DNA of 64,000 nucleotides, from contig NZ_CP139421.1 of assembly GCF_034119865.1 (NCBI RefSeq), positions 5,186,501 to 5,250,500 on the forward strand, read 5' to 3'. Positions within the stretch are counted from its first letter, which is position 1; every line of letters starts with the position of its first letter. The position numbers and the translations under genes are program-made. Positions 51,838 to 60,121 of the stretch are shown here, piece after piece. Under the pieces are notes generated by a model that searched no databases, was not told the origin of the DNA, and saw only the letters and a program-made list of their open reading frames with translations. Source of the DNA: Algoriphagus sp. NG3. GTDB lineage: Bacteria > Bacteroidota > Bacteroidia > Cytophagales > Cyclobacteriaceae.

Positions 51838-52692
51838 ATGATAAGGTCCAAACGCCGATTGTTTCTTTTACTTCTCACCTTTCCATTGCTTTCCAGTGCC
51901 CTTGCCCAATTCAATCCCAGCGGTACTGCATACAAACTGGTCTGGCAGGATGAGTTTGACCAAGAAGGGATTGTAGATACTATGTATTGGTCCTTCGAAG
52001 AAGGATTTAAAAGAAATCAAGAGCTGCAGTGGTATCAAAAGGATAATGCAGAAATAAAGAATGGTAAGTTGGTGATTAGGGGAAAAAGAGAACGGGTTGA
52101 AAATACTGATTATACTGAAGGAAGCTCAGACTGGCGGAAAAACAGGGAATTTGCTGAGTACACTTCCTCCAGTATCAATACCCAGGGCAAATATGAATTC
52201 CAGTATGGGATCATGGAGGTGCGTGCAAAAATAGATACAGCCATGGGCATGTGGCCAGCAATCTGGACATTAGGTGTCTCCAGGCCTTGGCCATCCAATG
52301 GGGAAATTGATGTAATGGAATACTATCGGGTGAAAGGAGAGGCTACAATCCTCGCCAATGCAGCCTGGGCAGATGAAGGACAGTACAATGCCAAATGGAA
52401 TGAAACGAAAATACCTTTTGAGGAATTTCTAAAGAAAGACCCTGAATGGCCAAGTAAATTCCATCTTTGGAGAATGGAATGGACGGAGGATGTTATCAAA
52501 CTATACTTGGATGATGAGCTACTGAATGAGGTGGATCTTGTACGGACTGTTAACCCAGATGGATTTAATCCTTTCCACCAGCCTCATTATATCCTGCTTA
52601 ATCTAGCGATTGGGGGAAATGGGGGTGATCCTAGTGGTTCAGTTTTTCCGAGAGAATATGTTGTCGACTATGTAAGGGTGTATCAGAAGTAG
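51838..52692 (+). CDS. Glycoside hydrolase family 16 (beta-glucanase-like)
   Basis: A 284-aa secreted endo-beta-glucanase-type enzyme. The start is the ATG at 51838 with signal peptide about 1-24 (ALAQF); a longer in-frame upstream extension is unlikely. The GH16 catalytic motif is GEIDVMEYYR: nucleophile Glu156, Asp158 and acid/base Glu161. YKLVWQDEFD (about 33-42) and KYEFQYGIMEVRAKI (about 118-132) are classic family segments. It likely cleaves beta-1,3 or mixed beta-glucans such as laminarin. It is not near a SusCD pair. Confidence 0.92.
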   Translation: MIRSKRRLFLLLLTFPLLSSALAQFNPSGTAYKLVWQDEFDQEGIVDTMYWSFEEGFKRNQELQWYQKDNAEIKNGKLVIRGKRERVENTDYTEGSSDWRKNREFAEYTSSSINTQGKYEFQYGIMEVRAKIDTAMGMWPAIWTLGVSRPWPSNGEIDVMEYYRVKGEATILANAAWADEGQYNAKWNETKIPFEEFLKKDPEWPSKFHLWRMEWTEDVIKLYLDDELLNEVDLVRTVNPDGFNPFHQPHYILLNLAIGGNGGDPSGSVFPREYVVDYVRVYQK

Positions 52693-52820
52693 AATTATGT
52701 TAGGTTACGCTGCTTCTCCTGAAGCAGCTTAACGGGTATTGTTTCAGTTCTAGTAAATAGAGAATTTTAATAGGGCTCATTTTGATAGTTGCTTCTCCAA
52801 GTGCTAAGAGTGACCATCAA

Positions 52821-52852
52821 ACTGTGTCCTCTGCGCCAACCTCCGTGGTTAA
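52821..52852 (-). repeat. ACCAC/AGAG dispersed repeat, copy 3
   Basis: CTGTGTCCTCTGCGCC followed by CTCCGTGGTTAA; the same orientation as the copy at 15217 and inverted relative to that at 38518. Confidence 0.5.
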
Positions 52853-52868
52853 TGTGAAATTTATGCCC

Positions 52869-53600
52869 TCAGTCAAATGTCTTGGAGCTATCAGCAATCA
52901 TGTCATTGATCTCAGCAAGCTCCTTCTCTGTGAGGTCTCTCCATTTACCCACAGGAATATCCAGATGTACATTCATGATCCGAATCCGTTTGAGCTGTAC
53001 TACTTTGAAGCCAAAGTGCTCACACATTCTCCTTATCTGCCGGTTTAGTCCCTGTGTTAGGATTATTCGGAATTTAAATTTGCTGATACGAACTACAGTG
53101 CATGGGTCAGTGACAGTATCCAGAATTGGTACGCCTGCCCCCATTAATCTTATAAATTCATCGTTCACAGGTCTATCTACTGTGACGATATATTCCTTTT
53201 CATGATTGTTTTTTGATCGGAGGATCTTATTCACAATATCTCCTTCGCTAGTTAGGAAAATCAATCCCTCACTGTCTTTGTCGAGCCTGCCAATAGGAAA
53301 AATCCGCTGGGGATGGCCTATATAGTCTATGATGTTGTTCTTTTCCCCTTTTGTATCTGTGGTACACACTATTCCAACTGGCTTGTTGAAAGCTATATAG
53401 GTATGGACTTGTTTTGGTTTTCCCACTGCCTTTCCATCCACAGCCACTACATCATTGGGGCCTACTTTGGTCCCGAGTTCTGGCACTTGTCCATTGATGG
53501 TGATCCTGCCTTCTTCCAGAAGTTTATCCGCTCCCCTTCTAGAGCAGAAGCCAACTTCACTGAGGTATTTATTGATTCGGATGTATTGATCTTCTTCCAC
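52869..53600 (-). CDS. rluF: 23S rRNA pseudouridine synthase, RluF-like
   Basis: A 243-aa RsuA-family enzyme with an N-terminal S4 RNA-binding domain (RINKYLSEVGFCSRRGADKLLEEG, in part, about 8-31) and the catalytic GRLDKDSEGL (Asp107). The segment FNKPVGIVCTTDTKGEKNNI (in part, about 71-90) and KFRIILTQGLNRQIRRMCEHFG (in part) fit RluF (pseudouridine 2604). The start is GTG at 53600. A second, S4-less synthase (RluE-like) lies at 12.8 kb. Confidence 0.85.
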   Translation of the reverse strand: MEEDQYIRINKYLSEVGFCSRRGADKLLEEGRITINGQVPELGTKVGPNDVVAVDGKAVGKPKQVHTYIAFNKPVGIVCTTDTKGEKNNIIDYIGHPQRIFPIGRLDKDSEGLIFLTSEGDIVNKILRSKNNHEKEYIVTVDRPVNDEFIRLMGAGVPILDTVTDPCTVVRISKFKFRIILTQGLNRQIRRMCEHFGFKVVQLKRIRIMNVHLDIPVGKWRDLTEKELAEINDMIADSSKTFD

Positions 53601-53930
53601 TGTAAATAGAAAATGGATTAGGCCGCAAGTTAAGTAAACTGATCGAAGACTTTGTTTTGATTAGCCGCTGAGTACAGGGAGTTTTCCGTAGAGAGCACCG
53701 ATTGTCTAAATTTTCGAAGCTTGGGCTGTAAGAGGGAAATCTCCGGCTTCATTTCCCAATCTATCGATAGCAGTCTGAAGACTGTATTATAACTAGTCCA
53801 AGACTGAAGTCTTGAATAGTGCCAAAGAGTTCGATGATATGATCTCTGAGCGGCCTGGGCGTGTTTAATGATAAAAAACCAAAAAAGCGCAAACCCGGAG
53901 ATCTACGCTTTGAATTTACGTGGTTAAAAA
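53601..53930. repeat. Intergenic hairpins and M23 terminator
   Basis: No gene. Two palindromes, CAGTCTGAAGACTG (53771-53784) and CAAGACTGAAGTCTTG (53799-53814), share the core CTGAAG. The AAAGCG/CGCTTT stem at 53881-53911 with T runs on the minus strand looks like the terminator of the M23 peptidase gene. Confidence 0.5.
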
Positions 53931-55238
53931 CTATTCGCTTTCGACTGAAACTGCCGGTTCTGGAGCTTTTGCAAGCAACACTTCAGGATCACCTGGAAGT
54001 CTGATTGCTGCCAGTCTTTCCATATATTCTACTTTCTTGGATTCGAAGGCCATTCTGTTGCTGGCTGCAATTGGCTCAGAAGGAGGTATTTTCTCTCTTA
54101 ACCAATCTTCCTGCTTGCCGTTTTTCCAGAACCTAAAGCATAAATGCGGGCCGGTAGCCAAACCTGTACTTCCTACATAGCCAATTACCTGACCTTGTCT
54201 GATCCTTGTGCCAGGCTTGATGCCTTTTGCGATTTTTGACATGTGAAGGTATTGAGTAGTGTAGGTGCCGTTATGCTTGATTTTCACATAGTTCCCATTG
54301 GCAGAAGTATATCGGGCGTCAGTAACAGTGCCTTCGCCTACTGACCGGATTTCTGTTCCCGTAGGGGCGGCGTAATCAGTTCCTAGGTGGGCTTTATATC
54401 TCTTCTGTACAGGATGGAACCTGCGCAAATTGTATCTGGAACTGATTCTGGTGTATTTTAGTGGGTCTCTTAGAAACGCCTTTTTAAAGCTTTCTCCATT
54501 CTGATCGAAAAAATTAACCTCACCGTTTTGTTCGAAAGGAATAGCATAGTACGGTTGGCCTTTATGCTCAAAAAATGCTGTTTGTATTCCTGATACCCCT
54601 ACTACTATTCCGTCAATTACTTTTTCTTCATAGGAGACTTTAAACTTATCTCCCTTCTGCAAGGCTCCAAAATCAATTGACCATCCATATAGATCGGCAA
54701 ACTGGTCAATGATGTCATAGGTCACGCCTTGTTTACCCATGTCAGCGGAGAGATTGGAATTTATAATCCCTCCTGCTTCCTTGGTTCTATATTCAGCAGG
54801 TTTTTCAGCCTTGTATATGTCGATGGAATCTAGGTTGAAAACTACGTATTCGGCTGGATTTGGCTCGTAGATGAAGAACTGTGCCTTGGTAGAATCTGCA
54901 GGCGTCACTACAGTGAATTTCTTATTGGCAGCTATCGCTCTTACGTCAAAAATCTCTTTTGATTTTTTGGCAATTTCGTCAATGATCTGATAGGGGACGT
55001 TGAAAGGAGCTAGGATGGATCCCAGTGTCTGGTTTTTGCTGACGGTGCCTTCTACAATATTCAGCCCTGTGACATTAATCCCATAGAGAAATACCTGATT
55101 TTGAAGAGAATCCAATAAAGGTGGTTCCACGATCTCAGGTTCCTTTTCTGCCTGAAAAGGAAGACTGAAAAACTGGAGCGAAGATGCTGCGCCAATGGTG
55201 ATGACGAGTGCAGCAATTCCAATCCAAATCTTTTTCAT
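53931..55238 (-). CDS. M23-family peptidase with altered HxH site
   Basis: A 435-aa peptidoglycan endopeptidase-like protein. One N-terminal hydrophobic segment (about 5-22) anchors or exports it. A long middle part has LysM/OapA-like features, and the C-terminal LytM domain shows HLGTDYAAPTG (His284, Asp288), YLHMS (His332) and GPHLCFRF (His365, Cys367). The usual HxH is therefore HLC: the second metal ligand is Cys instead of His. Still plausible as zinc-binding. It probably cuts peptide cross-links in the periplasm, in the MepM/YebA style. Confidence 0.85.
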   Translation of the reverse strand: MKKIWIGIAALVITIGAASSLQFFSLPFQAEKEPEIVEPPLLDSLQNQVFLYGINVTGLNIVEGTVSKNQTLGSILAPFNVPYQIIDEIAKKSKEIFDVRAIAANKKFTVVTPADSTKAQFFIYEPNPAEYVVFNLDSIDIYKAEKPAEYRTKEAGGIINSNLSADMGKQGVTYDIIDQFADLYGWSIDFGALQKGDKFKVSYEEKVIDGIVVGVSGIQTAFFEHKGQPYYAIPFEQNGEVNFFDQNGESFKKAFLRDPLKYTRISSRYNLRRFHPVQKRYKAHLGTDYAAPTGTEIRSVGEGTVTDARYTSANGNYVKIKHNGTYTTQYLHMSKIAKGIKPGTRIRQGQVIGYVGSTGLATGPHLCFRFWKNGKQEDWLREKIPPSEPIAASNRMAFESKKVEYMERLAAIRLPGDPEVLLAKAPEPAVSVESE

Positions 55239-55561
55239 TAATCTATACTATTAGGGGAATTTTCGAAAATTTATTCAAAGAAGTAAAAAAGGGCTTTTTA
55301 TCCAAGTAATATGATATAAACCTTTTGCTCGCTCATTACCAACTATTGTACCAACGTAGAAAAGAGGGCGCATATTTTATATCACTGTCTTTTTCCATAG
55401 GAAGTGGAAACTTCACTTTGGAATTGCCTTTTATTGAAGATTTCGTCGATTTTTCGGAGAAACTGTGAAGAAATTTTCGAAATAAATGCTAATCCTTCAA
55501 TGAATCCTGTAATCTCACAGTCATTTCTTTATCTTTGACCTCCCAAAAAAACTAAAATAAC
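55239..55561. other. Promoter region between the M23 and aspS genes
   Basis: 323 nt with no gene. A TATCTTTG octamer at 55530-55537, a perfect TAnnTTTG match, lies 24 nt before the aspS start and is a good -7 candidate. A clear -33 TTTG at the right distance was not found. Confidence 0.4.
55530..55537 (+). promoter_or_regulatory. -7 promoter motif of aspS
   Basis: TATCTTTG fits the Bacteroidota sigma-70 -7 consensus TAnnTTTG and sits directly upstream of aspS. No convincing -33 element. Confidence 0.4.
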
Positions 55562-57316
55562 ATGCTGAGAACGCATACTTGTGGCGAACTTCGCCTTGAT
55601 CACATCAATCAGGAAGTAACACTTGCCGGCTGGGTACAGCGTGTAAGAAACAAAGGAGGGTTAATCTGGGTTGATCTTCGCGATCGATACGGCCTGACTC
55701 AATTGATTTTTGAAGAAGATTCCAGTGAAAAAGCGTTGTTGGAAAAAGCGTCTGAGCTTGGTCGTGAGTTTGTAGTACAGGCAACTGGGAAGGTGATCGA
55801 GCGGACCTCTAAAAATGATAAAATCCCCACTGGTTCCATAGAAATAAAGGTTGCCGCATTGGAGGTGTTAAATGCCGCAAAAGTTCCACCGTTTATCATA
55901 GAAGATGAGACAGACGGGGGCGATGAACTCCGTATGAAATACAGGTATTTGGATTTGCGCAGAAATGTAGTCCGCGAGAAGCTGCAGCTACGTCATAAGA
56001 TGATGCAGGAGACGCGCAAGTACATGGACGCGCAGGATTTCATCGAGGTGGAAACCCCTGTTTTGATCAAATCCACTCCTGAGGGAGCCCGTGACTTCGT
56101 CGTGCCTAGCCGAACCAATCCGGGTGAATTCTATGCCCTACCACAATCTCCCCAAACCTTCAAGCAATTGCTGATGGTATCTGGCTTCGATAGATATTTC
56201 CAGATTGTAAAATGCTTCCGTGATGAGGATCTCAGAGCGGATCGTCAGCCTGAGTTTACCCAGATTGACTGCGAAATGGCTTTTGTGGACCAAGAGGATA
56301 TTTTGTCCACCTTTGAGGGGCTTACCAAGCATCTTTTTTCAACCGTCAAAGGAGTGGAGCTGGAAGAAGTGCAGCGCATGACCTTTGCAGATGCCACGCG
56401 ATTGTATGGTAACGATAAGCCGGATCTTCGTTTTGAAATGAAATTCGTTGAGCTGAACCACCTTGCCCAAGGCAAGGGATTCAGCATTTTTGATAATGCG
56501 GAATTGGTAGTAGGTATCTGTGCCAAAGGCGCTGCGGAATATACCCGTAAACAACTGGATGCGCTGACTGACTGGGTGAAACGCCCTCAGATCGGAGCAA
56601 AAGGCATGGTTTACGCCAAATACAATGCAGACGGTACTATCAAATCCACTGTGGATAAGTTCTATTCTGCTGATGATCTTCAGGATTGGGCAGATGCCTT
56701 CGGAGCTACTCAAGGGGATTTGATGTTGATCCTAAGCGGAGAGGCTAATAAGGTAAGGAAGCAACTATCCGAGCTTAGGCTGAAGATGGGGGAAGATCTC
56801 GGACTGAGGGACAGGACTGTATTCAAGCCTCTGTGGGTCATGGATTTTCCACTGCTGGAATGGGATGAGGAAACTAACCGCTTCCATGCGATGCATCATC
56901 CATTTACTTCTCCGAAGAAGGAGGATATTCCTTTGCTGGATTCGGATCCCGGAGCGGTAAGAGCCAATGCCTATGACTTGGTCATCAACGGTGTGGAAAT
57001 TGGAGGAGGTTCTATCCGTATCCACGATAGGGCCACCCAGCAATTGATGTTCAAGCACCTGGGATTTTCGGAAGAAGAGGCACAAAAGCAGTTTGGATTC
57101 CTTATGGAAGCCTTCGAATACGGAGCACCACCGCACGGAGGAATCGCCTTTGGATTTGATAGACTGTGCGCAATATTCGGTGGATCAGATTCCATCCGGG
57201 ATTACATAGCTTTCCCGAAAAACAATTCCGGAAGAGATGTGATGATCGATTCCCCAAGCAGCATTGCTGATGAGCAGTTGACTGAGCTTTCTATTCAGCT
57301 GGCGGTGAAGAAGTAA
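55562..57316 (+). CDS. aspS: Aspartyl-tRNA synthetase
   Basis: A 584-aa class II synthetase that charges tRNA-Asp. The N-terminal anticodon OB domain has [20 protein letters not shown] (in part, about 22-42). Motif 2 appears as [20 protein letters not shown] (in part, about 220-239). The bacterial insertion domain lies at about 290-420, and motif 3 ends with [16 protein letters not shown] (in part). Length matches bacterial AspRS. Monocistronic, with its own terminator. Confidence 0.97.
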   Translation: MLRTHTCGELRLDHINQEVTLAGWVQRVRNKGGLIWVDLRDRYGLTQLIFEEDSSEKALLEKASELGREFVVQATGKVIERTSKNDKIPTGSIEIKVAALEVLNAAKVPPFIIEDETDGGDELRMKYRYLDLRRNVVREKLQLRHKMMQETRKYMDAQDFIEVETPVLIKSTPEGARDFVVPSRTNPGEFYALPQSPQTFKQLLMVSGFDRYFQIVKCFRDEDLRADRQPEFTQIDCEMAFVDQEDILSTFEGLTKHLFSTVKGVELEEVQRMTFADATRLYGNDKPDLRFEMKFVELNHLAQGKGFSIFDNAELVVGICAKGAAEYTRKQLDALTDWVKRPQIGAKGMVYAKYNADGTIKSTVDKFYSADDLQDWADAFGATQGDLMLILSGEANKVRKQLSELRLKMGEDLGLRDRTVFKPLWVMDFPLLEWDEETNRFHAMHHPFTSPKKEDIPLLDSDPGAVRANAYDLVINGVEIGGGSIRIHDRATQQLMFKHLGFSEEEAQKQFGFLMEAFEYGAPPHGGIAFGFDRLCAIFGGSDSIRDYIAFPKNNSGRDVMIDSPSSIADEQLTELSIQLAVKK

Positions 57317-57433
57317 AGGATAATTTGTTTTGAGGAATATCTGACCCTTTTCATCCAGAAAGCTGAAGGCATAGAGTACTGTGTCTTGAAGTTAGTTAGA
57401 TGATAAAGGAGAGGGAAGCAAATTGCTATTAGA

Positions 57434-57466
57434 GGGCTGTTTCATGGATGAAGCAGCCTTTTTTTG
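57434..57466 (+). terminator. Terminator after aspS
   Basis: GGCTGTTTCAT and ATGAAGCAGCC form a stem with a 2-nt loop, followed by seven T, about 120 nt after the aspS stop. Confidence 0.75.
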
Positions 57467-57663
57467 GTATTATAAATTTGCAGATGTGGAGAAATACATT
57501 ATGTGGAATCCATACTTAGTTTGGATCAGTCTTAAAAATTGGGGGATAAAAATGCTTGACTATGCAAATAACTTTTGTTAGGCCAGATAACCACCTAGCT
57601 CTCTTAGTATTTACTAGAAATATAGGCAACCCAAGCCTAGGATTAATCCAGAATTTACCGAAC

Positions 57664-57878
57664 GTGCCTTTGGCACTTTTGGCGGATTCATCCGGCTTTC
57701 CCAACCTTGAATTTCGCTGTTGCATTCAGGGGAGTTACCTGTTGTGCCTTTGGCACAAAGACTCAAATCAACCGAGAACTGGTAAAATGATTTTCCTTGC
57801 CAAAGGCAAGGCCTGTAAATGCCCAGAATGCAATTCTGGGTTAATGAAGCAGATATGTTTTCAGAGTGCCAATGGCAC
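57664..57878 (+). repeat. Array of mini-palindromes with 3-nt loops
   Basis: GTGCC-TTT-GGCAC (57664-57676), TTGTGCC-TTT-GGCACAA (57742-57758), CCTTGCC-AAA-GGCAAGG (57795-57811), CCCAGAAT-GCA-ATTCTGGG (57822-57840) and GTGCC-AAT-GGCAC (57866-57878). Stems are 5-8 bp, loops always three bases. The first follows TACCGAAC, like the twin palindromes at 38.4-38.5 kb. Confidence 0.65.
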
Positions 57879-58161
57879 GATCAGTAATGTAAAGCGATTT
57901 GTAATCAGCCCAGTAAAATATGTTGGCCATAAAGCGTGTAGCCCCAGTGCACAAGGAGCAGAATCACATCGCTTACAAACTAGGTATTTCACCCTAGGGA
58001 AATGAAAGACGATGTTAGGGGAATAAAAAGCTGATATATACAATTTTCCACAGAACGGTACCGAATACATCCCCAACTTTTAGGACTGATCCCTTACAAG
58101 AGGTATGGCTTAACAGATTGGCTTTTTCGAAGACTTCATGGCCTAAATATGAATAGGTTAA

Positions 58162-58746
58162 TTAACCAAAAAAAATTAAGGATCCCAGTAGTAAGTAATT
58201 GGCGTTTTGTAAGGCAATTCGAAAATTATGTAGGGCTAGGTTCAAATGGTTCTCAACAGTTTTGATAGAAATCCCAAGCTCTAGCGCTATCTCCTTATGC
58301 GAAAGGCCATTTATCCTCGAGAGTTCAAAAACCTTCCTTCTACGTTCTGGTAGCTCCAGAAGTGTTTCTTCCATGAGATTTTTTAAATCCTTATAGTCCA
58401 TGTCTTCCTGCACATTATTGACTGGTACAATAAGGTTCATCTGATATGCTTGACTAGCTTGGATTTTGATCTTCTTCTTGAATTCATCTACAATGATATT
58501 TTTGGCTATTTTATAAATGTATGATTGAATACTTTTCCCAATATCCAATGAGTTTCTTTTATCCCATAGCCTGACAAAAACCTCTTGGGTGATTTCCTCC
58601 GCATCAGCAACAGAGAGTCCATACCTTACGGAAAAAGAATAGATTTTTTTGTGGGATAAATTATATATCTCATCAAAGGCTTTCCAAGATCTGGAGTCCA
58701 AAGCAATGTATTGCCGGAAAATTATTATTTCTTTCCTATTCAGCAA
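58162..58746 (-). CDS. FecI-like ECF sigma factor, orphan
   Basis: A 194-aa sigma-70 of the Bacteroides expansion type: region 2 about residues 24-95 (YSFSVRYGLSVADAEEITQEVFVRLWD, in part; YIYKIAKNIIVDEFKKK), region 4 about 130-180 (LPERRRKVFELSRINGLSHKEIALELGIS, in part; VENHLNLALHNFR). No FecR anti-sigma or TonB receptor gene adjoins, unlike most of this family. The start shown is a TTG; no in-frame ATG exists nearby, and a stop lies 33 nt upstream, so the N-terminus is uncertain. Confidence 0.82.
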   Translation of the reverse strand: MLNRKEIIIFRQYIALDSRSWKAFDEIYNLSHKKIYSFSVRYGLSVADAEEITQEVFVRLWDKRNSLDIGKSIQSYIYKIAKNIIVDEFKKKIKIQASQAYQMNLIVPVNNVQEDMDYKDLKNLMEETLLELPERRRKVFELSRINGLSHKEIALELGISIKTVENHLNLALHNFRIALQNANYLLLGSLIFFG

Positions 58747-58840
58747 GCAGTATTGGACAGGAACAACCAGCTAGAGCAAAATGTTGGTTGGGGAGGCACC
58801 TTTGACCCAACTTTGGAATAAAGCATAATTTATATAATTG

Positions 58841-58873
58841 AAAAGCTAGCTGGTCTTCCAGCTAGCTTTTTTT
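58841..58873 (+). terminator. Perfect 13-bp hairpin terminator without an obvious gene
   Basis: AAAAGCTAGCTGG and its exact complement CCAGCTAGCTTTT pair around TCTT and are followed by TTTT on the plus strand. It lies between the divergent sigma gene (start 58746) and the OmpA gene (58936), so it does not end any annotated gene. Confidence 0.7.
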
Positions 58874-58935
58874 CCATTAATTTTTCTAACTTCGTAAACA
58901 GTTAATTTTAAGTTGGTCTATCTTTTAACCTTATT

Positions 58936-59883
58936 ATGAATCGATTAAGCATTCTGATTTTGGCATTTTTCTCCTTGGTAAGTGTTGAGCTTTTTGGGCA
59001 GCAGGACGCTGCAAACAGCCAAGACCATCCTTTGTTGTCCCGATTTGAAGGGTCTTGGATCAACAGGTACTCTCAGAAGCAGTTTGAGGCCTTTACCTAT
59101 CCTACTTCCAGCGAATTGGTTGATTACGATAAATTGAAGGATTCCAAAACCGTGGAAGGTGAGCTGACATTTATAGAGTATGTGTCTCCTGAGGGGGTTA
59201 CTGCTACACAGGTCTTTCGCACTTATCAGGCCCAGCTGGAAAAGGCGGGGTTCAAGGTGATATTTTCCTGCAGGAGTGGGGAGTGTGACAAAATGCCCAT
59301 GCACTTTGTGAGAAAATACGTGGAAGGCTCCTCGAGCCAAATTGGGAATACTATGGTAGGAGGGAAGGGTTCCTATTTGGTGGCCTCAGGCACCTCTGAT
59401 GGTGAGTCCTATATAGTCAGTCTCGTAGTAGGGGATGATTCACGCAGCAATTCGGCAAGATATGCAATCAATGTCGTCAAGGTAGAAGAGCTTGATACAG
59501 ACAAAGTAGATGTGGTTTCTGTGTCCGAAAGCCTGGAAAAAGATGGGCGTTTTGCTTTTTATGATATCCAGTTTGACCTCAACAGTGCCACCCTTCAGAG
59601 TGGATCAGCTGAAGCACTTCAGGTTATTGCGAGCTACTTGGATACCAATCCAAAGACGCAGGTGTTGATTGTCGGGCATACAGACAATACTGGTGATTTT
59701 GAGCATAATATTGACTTGTCCAAAAGACGGGCAGAGTCTGTCGTCAAAGCATTGGTTGAGGATTACAGCGTCAATGCCGGCCAACTGCATCCCCTTGGGG
59801 TAGGCATGGCCTCTCCAGTGGCAAGCAATGCTGATGAAGGAGGAAGAGCACTCAACAGGAGGGTGGAATTGGTAGTGAGGTAA
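58936..59883 (+). CDS. OmpA-domain outer-membrane protein (DUF4892-like N-terminus)
   Basis: A 315-aa protein with signal peptide about 1-22 (LFGQQ), an N-terminal domain with a DUF4892-like pattern (LEKAGFKVIFSCRSGECDKMPMHF in part; GKGSYLVASGTSDG) including a Cys pair (about 112/116), and a C-terminal OmpA domain (about 200-315) with VLIVGHTDNTGDFEHNIDLSKRRAE (in part) and RALNRRVELVV. The OmpA domain binds peptidoglycan. Function of the N-terminal domain is unknown. Preceded by the orphan hairpin. Confidence 0.85.
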   Translation: MNRLSILILAFFSLVSVELFGQQDAANSQDHPLLSRFEGSWINRYSQKQFEAFTYPTSSELVDYDKLKDSKTVEGELTFIEYVSPEGVTATQVFRTYQAQLEKAGFKVIFSCRSGECDKMPMHFVRKYVEGSSSQIGNTMVGGKGSYLVASGTSDGESYIVSLVVGDDSRSNSARYAINVVKVEELDTDKVDVVSVSESLEKDGRFAFYDIQFDLNSATLQSGSAEALQVIASYLDTNPKTQVLIVGHTDNTGDFEHNIDLSKRRAESVVKALVEDYSVNAGQLHPLGVGMASPVASNADEGGRALNRRVELVVR

Positions 59884-60063
59884 GCCTGATCTAATTGTTT
59901 GTTTTTTTTCGAGCTTCACTCTGCTTTTTGTTGAGGGTCTGCCATGATAAAATGGGGCGGGTAAGAAGAATTCTCTTGCCGGTGGATTTAAATTCACATC
60001 ATGCTTTTCTATTTCTTAGCTAAAAACAATGTTTTATTTGTTGGTGGTTTGAGAAGCTCGAAG

Positions 60064-60098
60064 AAAAAAGGAACTAGGCAAACCCAGTTCCTTTAGGT
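60064..60098 (-). terminator. Terminator of the subtilase gene
   Basis: AAAGGAACT and AGTTCCTTT form a stem, with a run of T on the minus strand, just beyond the stop of the S8 protease gene. Confidence 0.7.
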
Positions 60099-60121
60099 AA
60101 ATCGCTTTTGAAAGTTAGGAC

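Larger units (their letters stand above)
57317..58161. other. Long non-coding region rich in mini-palindromes
   Basis: 845 nt between aspS and the minus-strand sigma gene. No convincing gene; a run-through reading frame covers part of it but is made of palindromes. Within about 57664-57878 lie at least five short hairpins with 3-nt loops, annotated separately. An AT-rich stretch near 58140 may hold a transcript end for the sigma gene. Confidence 0.5.

Noticed and set aside
57556..58005. 149-codon open frame on the plus strand
   Set aside because: It runs through the mini-palindrome array, has no start context and no protein-like composition; the palindromes explain the open frame.
58747..58840. 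tRNA or known structured RNA upstream of the orphan terminator
   Set aside because: No cloverleaf with CCA-type end or familiar RNA motif could be drawn; kept only as a possible unknown small RNA.
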